From positions 10,899,431-10,963,430 of the forward strand of contig OY783200.1 in NCBI GenBank assembly GCA_963678675.1: DNA of 64,000 nt. Direction: 5' to 3'. The position numbers were made by a program, and so were the translations under genes. The notes beneath the pieces were generated by a model, which was not told where the DNA came from, ran no database searches, and worked only from the letters and a program-made list of their open reading frames with translations. This document shows positions 1 through 10,413 of the stretch, in pieces; the stretch's first letter is position 1, and each line of letters begins with the position of its first letter. The DNA comes from Xiphydria camelus (lineage: Eukaryota; Arthropoda; Insecta; Hymenoptera; Xiphydriidae).

Positions 1-80
1 GCGGGCGCGCTGGTGCAATTTTGCTACCAGACCACGCGCCCGCCCGTGTAACAACGAACCACGCGCCCGCTCAAGGGTTA
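1..80. repeat. GC-rich repeat fragment
   Basis: GCGGGCGCGC and ACCACGCGCCCGC recur in both orientations within 80 bp, an imperfect dyad cut by the window edge. Not classified. Confidence 0.35.
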
Positions 81-179
81 AACTAGGTTATTATATTTTA
101 AATGAAATATTGATGCAAATAGATACAATATAGGACTTATGTGCCATTTTAGCAAAAAAAATGGATTATTTTGACCCTT

Positions 180-397
180 TGTACACCCGGGGACACGGTA
201 TCTGTCGCTGGTGACTTTTTTTAAACGTTATTTTTAAACGTACTAACCAATAATTAATAATCCTCATGCTTTCATTAACGAGAGTAGACGCCACCGTAGC
301 TAATGAGCGCATGAGAATTAATTATTCATTGGTTAGTACGTTTAAAAATAACGTTTAAAAAAAGTCACCAGCGACAGATACCGCGTCCCCGGTTGTA
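180..397. mobile_element. Palindromic MITE, family A
   Basis: Starts TGTACACCCGGGGACACGG and ends with its near-inverse. The ~95-bp arms include GTGACTTTTTTTAAACG and TTTTAAACGTAC. Other copies are at 4955-7693 (interrupted) and 63308-63525; a diverged relative lies at about 44790-45010. Confidence 0.85.
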
Positions 398-556
398 TGT
401 ACCTACCTAGTTCGAAATGATGAAAAAATAAACTCAGCGAAAAAGTTGAATGATAGGTGGTTTTAGAGGAAAAATATCGAATTTTAGGAGAAAATTGGAA
501 AAAAATCGCGAGTTTTAGAGTGAACAGGAGGACATTTAAAAAGAAATAGAGGAATA

Positions 557-1250
557 AAGCTAGGAATCCACTACACTCGACTCGACTCGACTCGACTCGA
601 CTCGACACGACACGACTCGACACGACACGGTGACAAAAATTTGCGTGGTGTGTCCACTGGAATCGACGCGACACGACTCGACGCTACTCGACACGATGGT
701 AGTGCTTCGTCCTTTTAAATTTTAACGTACAAGGATGCATCGTGTATGGCTCTATAATTTTTCCAATGATTGCTTCTCTGTAACATCTATACAGATAGAA
801 ATGTACTATATACCTATTTATGTTTACTTGGTCTATTCAAGGCTTTTGAGATTTCTTCTCAAGCTTCGTTGCGTATATTTTGGTCTCTATATTTCAAACT
901 ATGTATATTTTACAGCATCTCATATGCTCTAACTTTATTAATGAGATCCTCCTCCATTCCTCTGCGAAATTAATGTAAAATCTTCGAACTGTTCTTCTCG
1001 ACTCTTTCCAAGCAAGACTGCCGCAATTCAACTGTTCGCTTATCGGTCCATATCTCGATGTGCACGCAAATCGTGTCCACTAGGCTCGACTCGACTCGAC
1101 TCGACTCGACGCGAAAAATTTCTGGCCAGCCACAAAAGTGTCGTGTCGAGTCGAGTCGAGCCTAGTGGATTTCTACGCCATTTAAATACACGGAAAATCA
1201 TGCGATCAGAAACGCGTCGTGTCGAGTCGAGTGTAGTGGATTCCTAGCTT
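557..1250. mobile_element. Foldback element with CGACT-repeat ends
   Basis: The left end is AAGCTAGGAATCCACTACAC followed by (TCGAC)n; the right end is the exact inverse to 1250. A nested inverted pair (CCACTAGGCTCGACTCG near 1078 and its inverse near 1165) lies inside. Further CGACT/CGACA pentamer runs sit at 578-695. No transposase was seen. About 694 bp. Confidence 0.75.
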
Positions 1251-1291
1251 AAGGGGATACCTACATTGTGAAGCCCCTGGATTATATAAGG

Positions 1292-1341
1292 TCTGTTCCA
1301 TCAGCACTCCCGGACAGTCGCGGGAGTGCTGATGGAACAGA
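1292..1341. repeat. Perfect 21-bp hairpin
   Basis: TCTGTTCCATCAGCACTCCC opens the 21-nt left arm at 1292; the perfectly complementary right arm is 1321-1341, with an 8-nt loop. It is not part of a recognised transposon. A miRNA precursor is not excluded, but the perfect arms and tiny loop are more like a recent transposon footprint. Confidence 0.7.
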
Positions 1342-2177
1342 TCTATTGCCAGAGCTCCCATCCAGCCAGATGTTCAAAAATAGTGGGTAGTAATGACTTC
1401 TTATTTGAAAACAAAATTACTATCTTTCCTCATTTGAGTATTATGAAGGAATAAGAAAAAGCAGTCTAATGGTGTTTGTAATAAATTCGGTAAAGTTTGG
1501 AGGAAATAATATCGAAAAAAAATGATTGAAACTTGTAATCAAAATAATGTTTTTTTTTCATAAAAACACATCGAAATTGTGAGGTATGGAATATAACAAA
1601 TTAGATCACTCTTTAACGAACAAATACCTCAACAAATCTTTTCTCATACTAGAAGGAACACGCGCAAAGATAACGACTGCTTGTTACGTGCCATTATAAC
1701 AATTTACAGAATCTAGGCATTGGTAACATGACCATCTCAACATTGAGAATTTGTACGAATTGTTGCAGCATTTTAGCAGCGGAAAGGTATTGTAAAATTA
1801 TTTGACGGATGAAAGGACATCTTAAAAATGATGACTTTTAATTACTTTAAAATTGAAAATGATTTTTTACTGACTTCATTGAAAAAAATGAGGAATCATT
1901 AAAAAATGACCAAGTGAGAGCCCTGCACAATAGAAGATAAGCGATATGAATCAACGATAAGTGTATTCTATATAACATTCTTCTACAAGACAGAAATCTT
2001 TGATCTTGAACAGAATTGAACATTTCTAATCGAATAGAGGACCTAGGCATAAGGAATTATGAAGCAAAACATCCGAGAAAATAACCAATATGAATTGACG
2101 AGAAGCGTATATATATATACTCTCAGTATAAGCATCGTTCAAATGAAAAAGAAAAACACCCAACGAAAGAACCTCAC
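1342..2177. other. AT-rich intron of ZZZ3, nothing recognised
   Basis: No coding frame continues the ZZZ3 SANT domain here. Presumed intron sequence of the minus-strand gene. Confidence 0.5.
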
Positions 2178-2334
2178 CCAACGCATTAGCAATCTTCGTC
2201 CAACGTCGCATTTCCACCTCTTCGGGCGGATACTCAATCAGAAGCTCTTCCAGTCGTCGCTGCTCCTCTGTCGTCCATAATTGATTGAAGGTCTCGGGTT
2301 TGCTCTGATCGAAAGCGCGACCGCGAACTAAAAT
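2178..2334 (-). CDS. ZZZ3: ZZZ3 coding exon 2 (start of SANT domain)
   Basis: The 157-nt exon ends in phase 1. The Trp residues of FNQLW and RRW and the PPEEVE turn are typical of this family's SANT domain. The next exon should begin by completing a Gly codon. Confidence 0.88.
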
Positions 2335-2877
2335 CTAGAAAGCATTACGGTTTCGCAACTTACAAGCCACGATTAATGGCCAAAGTACGATTTCATTTCC
2401 GAATCAAGGCTCGAATTGAAGATTTTCTCTCTCAGAGATAGGAATATTTCTCACGAGCTTAAAGAAAATATAAAAGAGTAATCGTACTTTTCCGTCTTCC
2501 TGCTCTGATTTGGGTTGCACGTGCGGAAGCACGTGTCCGTGACGAGTCTGCGGTCGCATCGAATTGTCGGGTAAAGTGATATTGTACTGCGCCCAGTCTA
2601 TATACGGAATTTCTGTGATTTTCTGAGGACCTGGAAACTCTGGACGATCGCCATTCTGCAATTGAGCGACGAAGGATATCGGATCCTTCGTAGCTTTTTC
2701 GCGCACCGCCAGTAATTGGTCCAGGTCTCGAATAGCCTGCGTCCTCTGTGATTCGAGGATGACAATGGTCTTGAGGAGATTGGTGTAATCGTTATTGCCC
2801 TTCAACGCCAAGTGATCCGACTCGAAGTAAAACTCGTTGTAGTCCGCGTCGAGATTTTTCTCCTCTTCCATATCCAT
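2178..2877 (-). CDS. ZZZ3: ZZZ3 (ATAC histone acetyltransferase complex subunit), first two coding exons
   Basis: ZZZ3 is a nuclear subunit of the ATAC acetyltransferase complex, with a SANT/Myb-like domain and a C-terminal ZZ zinc finger that binds the histone H3 tail. Exon 1 is 2877-2488 (ATG at 2877, 130 codons, donor GTACGA). It contains [20 protein letters not shown] and [18 protein letters not shown]. Exon 2 is 2334-2178 (acceptor TTTCTAG, donor GTGAGG) and begins [20 protein letters not shown], the start of the SANT domain, continuing [20 protein letters not shown]. The rest of the SANT domain and the ZZ finger were not found between 1 and 2177, so they are presumably off the left edge. 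The match to the human protein is from memory but strong over both exons. Confidence 0.88.
2488..2877 (-). CDS. ZZZ3: ZZZ3 coding exon 1
   Basis: Opens [20 protein letters not shown], an acidic N-terminus, followed by a likely coiled coil (residues ~35-60) and the conserved [20 protein letters not shown]. It ends in phase 0 at a GTACGA donor; reading past it gives intronic sequence. Confidence 0.85.
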
Positions 2878-3087
2878 TGTTCAATTTCTAAAGTAATTAG
2901 GAAGGTAAAAATATCGTGGTATAATCGAATCATTATGAAAGCTGATACAAGTATTGGCTATCAGAAGATAGAAACAGACGTTGTCTGTGCAGTAATCAAG
3001 AAGGTTCATTAAAATATACGAGAAAAAGGTGTAAAGAGTTAAAGAAGGCTAGATTAAATAAAAAGATAATTTCAAGCTAGTTAACCA

Positions 3088-3480
3088 ATTTAAAAGATTC
3101 CATAGATTCCTATAGAGAATTTCCATGGGAATCCGATGTGCTTCTGACAAAGCAATTTCAGATATCTACTAGAAAAGTTTAGGAAAGACGAATAGGAATT
3201 CATTGGATTCTATGTTTATTCCAGATGATAAATTGGGATTTACCGAATTTTATATATATTCATAAAAACAAGTAAAATCCCACAAAGATGATAAAGTCCA
3301 GTACACGCTTTTCTATTTGTACTATTGCTAATAGAACTTACAAGATTTTTTTTTATAGATACACATAGAATCCAATACATTCCTATTCATCCCTCTCAGA
3401 TTTTACTAATGAATATCCGAATTTGCTACGTCAAAAGCACATCAAATTCCCATGGATTCTATGGGATTTTTAAACGTTTC
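3088..3480. mobile_element. Diverged palindromic MITE
   Basis: Left sequence CCATAGATTCC, TTTCCATGGGAATCC and GATGTGCTTCTGAC is mirrored by GTCAAAAGCACATC, TTCCCATGGATTC and TATGGGAT on the right, and internally by GAATTCATTGGATTCTATGT. Imperfect inverted repeat of about 390 bp upstream of ZZZ3. Confidence 0.6.
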
Positions 3481-3608
3481 CTACCAGAATCTATGATATT
3501 TTTTCATTAAGGCAGATATGGAAGTGCAGATAGAATGATTAAAAAAGTTAATGAGAGCAGAGGAAGTAAAAAATTAAAGAAAAGGAAAAAGGAAACACCT
3601 CAGATAAC

Positions 3609-4085
3609 AAACAAGTTAAAAGACAGTTTAGACACGACTTGTTTCAAAAATGTTTTTTAATGGTAAAAGTAGTGCAAAAGCAGGCCATAGATTGTCTTAA
3701 AGACGTATTTTATCTCTGTGCTGTCTGGGAATAAGGAAAAGCAAATGTAACTTAACGTGTAAATAGGAACAAAGTAGGAAAAAGAATGAAAACAAAGAGA
3801 AAATGTCAGAAAGAGCATGTATTCTACAAAGTGGGGAAAAAAGAGAAATAGTAGTAATGATTTTAAAGCCTCAACAGGAAGGTAAAGAAAACTGAACGAG
3901 TGAATGAGGGATGTAATTTAGTATGTACCCTGCAAACAGGACAGAGTTAAAAGACGTCTTTAAGTTGTCTTTAAGACATCTTACAATCCATTTTCGGTTC
4001 ACTTTTACCATTAAAAACCATCTTCAAGATGAGCCATATCTAAAAGTCATCTGAAAGTGGGACATAAGACATCTTTTAACTCGTA
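3609..4085. repeat. Diverged inverted repeat rich in AAGACRTCTTT
   Basis: AAGTTAAAAGACAGTTT near 3612 is mirrored by AGACATCTTTTAACTCG near 4068, with a third related end near 3946 (GAGTTAAAAGACGTCTTT). Likely an old foldback element. Confidence 0.45.
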
Positions 4086-4150
4086 TGCTGCTTACATAGC
4101 CAGCCAAGTCCTTTCTCTAGGCTGAAAATAAATCAACAAGTATAAGTCTT

Positions 4151-4316
4151 CAGGAAAGAAACTTCAATCACTATCGTCTCATTATTTATGAGATTTTTTG
4201 CTCATATTTGCATAATACTTTTTTGAAGATTACATTTTTATCTACAATTAATGTTATATAGATGTAATCCAAAAGCTCATAAATAATGAGATATTAGTAA
4301 CTAGTTTCTTTTCCTG
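4151..4316. mobile_element. Hairpin MITE, family B
   Basis: CAGGAAAGAAAC and CTCATTATTTATGAG on the left are mirrored by CTCATAAATAATGAG and GTTTCTTTTCCTG on the right, about 166 bp. A second copy is at 48058-48235. Confidence 0.75.
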
Positions 4317-5436
4317 GTGAGTAATTTAGCGTCATATGGTATACTCTCGTATTATCATATGTATGTTTCTCTTTTTTTTTTTGCATAAATCATTTGAAAT
4401 AAATACTAGTAAAGTATGCAAGTAACAGACGATGATATTTAGAAAAACTTATTATACACAGCGCAACAAGCTCGAACTCTGAAATTATATTCTAAGTGTT
4501 ACAAAGCTTTGCTCCTTCGGAATCGTAATATTTTCAATTTGCTCAAATTGATTGCTTCATTATAATTTTTAGCTCATTTTGTTTAATTTAAAAAAAATAT
4601 AACTTGTTTACAGTCAATTCAAAGTCATTATCTGAATACAATATAAACAACAAATCGCACGCTTCAATCAGCTGGAAAATGACATTTCAACGTTACCGGC
4701 TTGATGTAAATAACCATTTTGTGAATTACGAATGTGTAAATTATTTCTTTAGAATGTAAGACTGATAACGCAAGCTTTAAATGATGATAAATGGGTAAAT
4801 AGATCGTTACTTACATCGTATGAATCTTATTTTTTTTGAAAAATGGAGTATCCTAACCTATCAGCACTGCAAAACACTTTCTTGCATTTCTTAGAGCCAG
4901 CTCACACGGTGCGACTTCACTGCAACACGCACCTCGCGCTTGGCTGTATGACATCTATACACCCGGGGACCTACCAGGTTCGTTCGCACAGCGAAGTTTG
5001 TGACTGGTTGGAAATTTTTTTCTGCGCATGTGCGGTTGAAAACCGATTTCCAACTGTGAATTCTGATTTTGTGCTCTGCGAACGGCGATTTTCAGCGATT
5101 TATCTGCCACCTGGCGTGAACTTGTTGACTTTATACTTTACATATTGTGACATAACCTCCATCGACACCACGGAAGAAGGCGAGCGTCTGCGAGCTGTCA
5201 GTTCGATTCGCATGTGATTCGTTCGTCAGCGTTTAACGTTAACGCGTGTTATTAATTAAAACATTCGGGCAAGATCTTTGGAATAAGGACTTACAAGCGG
5301 AAAATAAGGATTATCCAGCTGCCTGCATAAAAGGGTAAGTATTAATAATTAATGTAATGAAATTATTTGCAGGAGGGGCAGATAGATGAATGAGTTTCTT
5401 TATCGTTTCATGTGCTCGTCTTTCATCATGTTGCAG

Positions 5437-5795
5437 ATTAGCTTCATCGATTCAGCCAAAATGAAAGAATTGACTGGAGGATGTACGCGAGCTTCAGGAA
5501 GGCCAGATATTTCATGGCCTCGGAGGCGAAGCAACATGGAAAGGAGACTGGAGGCATTGGTCGGCGCGACAGCTGGGCTATCGAGTGAGTAACATCCCTG
5601 AGTTTAACAGTAGTCAGCGAAAAAAAAATTAATATTTTATGAGGAGTATTATATCGAATTTGTATTTCAGATCAGAGAAAGGAGTATAAGAGCACAGGCT
5701 ACATCGCAGGACCGACCATGCAGAGCAATCCAGTCGTCATTGAAGATTTGGCTCCACATTTCCTGAAGACTTCGACAACGATATCTACCATTTGA
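5437..5795 (+). CDS. Possible small spliced ORF in a transposon, unrecognised
   Basis: Exon 5437-5584 has acceptor TTGCAG and donor GTGAGT; exon 5671-5795 has acceptor ATTTCAG. An upstream non-coding exon could end at 5334 (GTAAGT donor). From the ATG at 5461 the joined frame gives ~84 residues: MKELTGGCTRASGRPDISWP, RRRSNMERRLEALVGATAGL, then QRKEYKSTGYIAGPTM and VIEDLAPHFLKTSTT before TGA. Splice sites and phase agree, but no domain is recognised; it may be a transposase N-terminus or a chance frame. Confidence 0.35.
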
Positions 5796-5884
5796 AAGCA
5801 GTGTGCAAGTTTTCTCCAGTGCATTGGCCATGCAATTTCTACGATAACGTTCTGCACGATATTGTTCCTTTTATATTCTTTTAC

Positions 5885-6125
5885 ATATGAGCCGTTGAAA
5901 ACCAGAATAGTGTAAGTCACAATTCATGTAAGCTGAGATTATTTGACTGCAAAGTTAAGTATAATTTGAAAAATCTGTCTAGATGATATAAAACATATGT
6001 ACCATTTAAAATATCTGTTTGTATCATCTAGACAGATTTTTCAAATTGTGCTTAACTTTGCACTCAAATAATCTCAGCTTACATGAAATGTGACTTACAC
6101 CATTCTGGTTTTCAACGGCTCATAT
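5885..6125. mobile_element. Hairpin MITE with ~105-bp arms
   Basis: ATATGAGCCGTTGAAAACCA at 5885 is mirrored at 6106-6125; arms also share TGTAAGCTGAGATTATTTGA and GAAAAATCTGTCTAGATGAT. Arm identity is high, implying recent insertion. Confidence 0.85.
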
Positions 6126-7689
6126 CGCGTTTTTCTGTCATCTATATTCTGGTGATATTTATACATACTTTAATCTCTTTGTCTACTTATATTTTTTACT
6201 TACGATGTTCCTTTTAGCCTATAACATTATGTTTGTTATTTTCTGCATCTCTTTGTGTGTATATTACCTTTTTTTAATCTGGCTGATAAATTAATTGTTT
6301 CATAGTAAATAAAAATTGTACTAATAAATTTATCAAAAACAGATGTTAACGTAAAATTTGTCTAACAGAAAAAATTATAACAGAATATTAAGAAAGGTCT
6401 GACAAAATGTGTTAAATCACGTGTTACATAGAGTGTTAAATAGCATGTGAAAGTTGATTGATTTTTACGTGGGATTTACCATACAATTTAACATGTAATT
6501 TATCATGTGATTTAACATGTAATTTAACATATAATTTGACATAATATTTATCGCGAAATTTAACATACGATTAATCATACAATCTTACACATGAAATTTT
6601 TCAGTAGGGTAAATACTTATTACTCTAATATATTTTATTACTACTATGTAAGTATCTCTATTAAGGTCAAACACAGGGACTGTGAATGCGCTGGCAGTCC
6701 TGTATCTTTCCTGGAAGGCTAATTGCGGGACGGTTCCTAATTAATCACGCATCATCGAAATCACCACCAACCGTTGGCTATTTAATTCGTTTATAAGGAG
6801 AAGTAGCGACGCGTTCGGACTTAAGCATTTAACAACATTTGAGACTGTGTTAAGAAGATATTTTTCTACCTAGAAATATGAGTAGTGGCTTGTTTTAATT
6901 GAAAATATATTGGCTTTACATTCTAGTAACTTACAATTTTAAGTTTGAAAGAATATAATTTTCAACAATAAAAAACTGGGATAAAGTCAAAAACTTAGTT
7001 ATTGGACAGTCAAGAATTAATAAGCCAGGTACGGTTTTGATAATATTTATTTAAGTAAAAACTAGAAATCTTGTTTTTTTTTTTAATTTAAATCACTGTC
7101 CAATAAGTGCAGTGTCCAATAACTGGATGGTTTACCCCGTTTACCCTAATCATGAAATTTTACACGTGAAATTTTTCACATAACCTACTGTTACTATCAT
7201 AAAACCGTCAACCGATGCACAGCATAGATCAGTGAAGAAAATGCATAAAGTTGAGGTTAGACACAAACAGAAACAAGGAGCACGCACTGCGCAGACTCCA
7301 AACCAAAAATTTGGTGAGAGTCAGCGGATTTTTCTGACGGTTGGAAATCGGGTTCTGACTCCTGATTTTTTCTGTACGAACACCTAACTTTCGATCAGCA
7401 GTTTGGGTTTGCTCCTGTGCGAACGCTTTTAACGAACTGCGCATGCGTCGTCCAATTGCCAACGGTTTGTGACTGCTGTGCGAACGAACCTGGTATCTGC
7501 CGCTGGTGACTTCTTTTAAACGTTATTTTTAAACGTACTAACCAATAATTAATAATCCTCATGCTTTTATTAACGAGAGTAGACGCCACCGTAGCTAATT
7601 AGCGCATGAAAATTAATTATTCATTGGTTAGTACGTTTAAAAATAACGTTTAAAAAAAGTCATCAGCGACAGATGCCGTGTCCCTGGGT

Positions 7690-8011
7690 GTACCGTATGT
7701 CCGCGATCATTTGAACCATAGGAAAATTGCGAGTTTTGCATGAGCACCCCTTTGGGTCTCCTCGTCCAATAGAATCACCGGAGAAGCGTGAATGCGCATG
7801 CGTAGTCATCCGCGAGTGTGGCGTCGTCAGCAAGTTCAGATCGATTATTTCGATAACCGATCTGAACTTGCTGACGACGCCACACTCGCGGATGACTACG
7901 CATGCGCATTCACGCTTCTCCGGTGATTCTATTGGACAAGGAGACCCAAAGGGGTGCTCATGCAAAACTCGCAATTTTCCTATGGTTCAAATGATCGCGG
8001 ACATACGGTAC
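7690..8011. mobile_element. Near-perfect palindrome, ~155-bp arms
   Basis: GTACCGTATGTCCGCGATCA (7690) is mirrored to 8011; the centre is CAGATCG...CGATCTG near 7850. A third, single-arm copy follows at 8190-8300 (TGCGAGTTTTGCATGAGCAC, GAAGCGTGAATGCGCATGCG). The long frames here on both strands are products of the palindrome, not genes. Confidence 0.85.
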
Positions 8012-8736
8012 AGTGGCGGTGTCGTTGTGTCGTTGCCGCGCATCTGCTCATGCGGTGGGACAAAACTATCGCAGGAAAGTCGTCGATTCCTGCGACAGCG
8101 TGCGTCAGATCTGTCGCATTGCTGTCGCAGTGAAGTCGCACCGTGTGAGTTAAGCCTTATGGTGCGTGTACCTACCATAGGTATGTCCGCGATCAAAGAG
8201 CCCATAGCAAAATTGCGAGTTTTGCATGAGCACCTCTGTGGGTCTCCTCGTCCAATAGAATCACCGGAGAAGCGTGAATGCGCATGCGTAGTCATCGCGA
8301 GTGCAGTTCGACTTCGATTTCGCGAATCGAGAATCCATGGTCCAAATGGGTCTATTCTCAAATCCAAGATGACGGATGATGAATTCCAGAAATGTTTAGA
8401 ATTTGAAGATTATGGCCCCAAACTTGTTACTCTAGGGTTTTCGGGGTCACTCATTACGATGCTGATATACAAATCGGTCTATTCTCACCTCACTTCTTAA
8501 ATCTGCTATTTGCCCCGCTAATCCCCTTATCGCTTCAATTTATCTCGTCTTTACCACCTGCTGCCTTCTCTATCTCCGCCCCTTTTTCCTCTTCAATTTT
8601 TTCATCCACCTTTCTTTTAGAAATTCCTTGGGCTTCTTGTTCTACCTTTAAAATTCAATTTGCCTGCATCCGCTTTGCCCTACATTTTGTCTATCTTATT
8701 CCCTGGTGCTTTTAATAGCCTCTCCGCATTTGATGG

Positions 8737-8830
8737 CCGCCCTACCGTATGTCCCACTCTGTACGGGCCAGTTTGAAGTTACCTTCGGTGAGGCTTGGTC
8801 GGTACTTGAGTCATTTAATACCCCGATAGC
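8737..8830. repeat. Half copy of palindromic element (family C)
   Basis: ACCGTATGTCCCACTCTGTA, CCAGTTTGAAGTTACCTTCG and TTGGTCGGTACTTGAGTC match one arm of the element at 20573-20921. Only one arm is present. Confidence 0.7.
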
Positions 8831-10079
8831 AAAGTGGCGCCACCGTGACTGCATACTACTTTCACGCGGTGCATTCGAGTGCATGCACTGGGGTGTCCAT
8901 CTGGACGTCCAGCGTGAAGCCACACCGCAGTCACGCAGTGTAGGTACCGAGTATAAGCACTGTGGCAACACGGTGACTTCACAATGGTTTTACTGTGAGA
9001 TGATGGTATAGACCCAGTGGCGTCGCTGTGAAGTTATCATATGGACTATATATAGGGATGTATTCTAATGAAATATTTATATTAAAAAACAACATTTCAT
9101 TTACTATTCCATTTATTAAATGAACATATTGTTGCGTACAAACATTTGTACTGAAAAGAGAAACGATATGAGGATCCTTTCGTTTCCTTTTTACATGTAT
9201 TCAATAAGCGGCGCGGCATTTTTTATGTGCCAGATTCGAGTTGTAGAGATCATCCAGATTGAATTGTGGACTACCTATCTGCTTCACATTATTCTTATTT
9301 TTTTAGATATTTCCCTGCATATTTTTGTTTCTACTTTATTATTGGAATGCATGAAACAACATTGCATTGCATAGGAGGTATTTTATGATCAACGACGATA
9401 TTACACATACTCTGTAGTTGAATCAATCTAGACTTCGTACAAGAAGTTGGGCTTCAGGGCATGAAAATTACATCAATCGATAGATGGAGGTCCCAATATT
9501 AACACATCAAAATGTATCATCTGTCAATTCCCGGGAAAATTTATAATTAATTAAACACTATCGAAGTTTTAGCTACTTTAATCATTCATTTCTCGTATAT
9601 TATTTACTCGATCAAAAAAATGAAGCTACAAATTTGTAGCGGGGAAAATTTACTATAAAATTAATGTGAGAACCTACATGACAAAATGCACGGTTAATTT
9701 ATAATAATTTTTTGAAAGTCCCGGTGTACGAAAGTACAATAAGCTGCGCATGGCGCGTATTAGGGGCCTATTTCACGGATCCAACATGGCGGATTGTCGT
9801 ATACGACAAGTCACTCCGATTGGTTGTGCAAAAATCGGGTGGGGGGGTCCGTGTCGCAGGTATTTTGTCGGACGGATGCATCAAATATGATCGATTGACG
9901 ACACTTCTGTTTGTCGTTGCGACAGTCTGGAAATGGTGGTGCGGCCAAGTAGTGAAGTTTGGCAGTCCGGCTCCTCATTGGGTGCGTTCAGCAGATCGTA
10001 CCGCTCCGCAACAGTTGTGGAGCAGCTCAGCAAAAATCTGCTGAACGCGCATGCTACAGAGCGCTCCAAGTGAGCGTAA

Positions 10080-10225
10080 AGGCCATCACACGTGAAAAAA
10101 CGTAAGCAGTAACAGTAAGGATTGACCAATCAGAAAGCCTGTTTAAGCATAATTCCGTAAGAATAGTATTTCTGATTGGTCAATCCTTACTGTTACTGTT
10201 TACGTTTTTTCACGTGTGATGGCCT
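10080..10225. mobile_element. Harbinger-type MITE copy 1
   Basis: AGGCCATCACACGTGAAAAA ends in inverse orientation at 10225, with TAA/TTA flanks. Arms carry GTAACAGTAAGGATTGACCA. Confidence 0.8.
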
Positions 10226-10267
10226 TAACTTTTCTTCGCTACAAAACATGGCGACCGCTACCACTTA
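10226..10267. other. Inverted 42-bp segment between two MITEs
   Basis: AACTTTTCTTCGCTACAAAA onwards here is in the opposite orientation to that predicted by the right arm of the palindrome (15247-15287), indicating an inversion between the flanking MITEs. Confidence 0.75.
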
Positions 10268-10413
10268 AGGCCATCACACGTGAAAAAACGTAAGCAGTAA
10301 CAGTAAGGATTGACCAATCAGAAATACTATTCTTACGGAATTATGCTTAAACAGGCTTTCTGATTGGTTAATCCTTACTGTTACTGCTTACGTTTTTTCA
10401 CGTGTGATGGCCT
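10268..10413. mobile_element. Harbinger-type MITE copy 2
   Basis: Same family as 10080-10225. The internal asymmetric part (AGCATAATTCCGTAAGAATA in copy 1) is inverted relative to copy 1. TTA/TAA flanks. Confidence 0.8.

Larger units (their letters stand above)
4976..7493. mobile_element. TIR element inserted in the family A MITE
   Basis: Perfect 19-bp inverted ends CCAGGTTCGTTCGCACAGC (4976-4994) and 7475-7493. Subterminal motifs (GCGCATG, TTGTGACTG, TTTCCAAC) recur in both orientations, typical of transposase-binding subterminal repeats. It contains a spliced-looking small ORF (5437-5795), a hairpin MITE (5885-6125) and AT-rich DNA with degenerate AATTTAACATGT repeats (~6480-6600). Confidence 0.65.
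4955..7693. mobile_element. Family A MITE split by a 2.5-kb insertion
   Basis: The first ~15 bp of the family A end (ACACCCGGGGAC) is at ~4960 and the rest (TATCTGCCGCTGGTGAC through GTGTCCCTGGGTGTAC) is at 7494-7693. Joined, they reconstitute the element seen intact at 180-397 and 63308-63525. Confidence 0.7.
4901..8149. mobile_element. TIR-bounded element containing nested insertions
   Basis: The 23-bp ends CTCACACGGTGCGACTTCAC (plus TGC) at 4901-4923 and their exact inverse at 8127-8149 define a 3.25-kb unit. Inside are a family A MITE, a second TIR element within that MITE, a hairpin MITE within that, and a separate palindrome at 7690-8011. Superfamily not identified. Confidence 0.6.

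Noticed and set aside
342..674. 110-residue minus frame with VVSSRVVSSRVESS repeats
   Set aside because: Translation of the CGACT/CGACA pentamer run and a MITE arm.
7727..8500. 257-residue plus-strand open frame
   Set aside because: It runs through a palindrome and its third arm, so the same peptide recurs in both halves. No codon or domain signal.
9120..9374. 84-residue hydrophobic plus frame that could recall an odorant receptor segment
   Set aside because: AT-rich translation rich in Ile/Leu with no splice context or conserved receptor motif.
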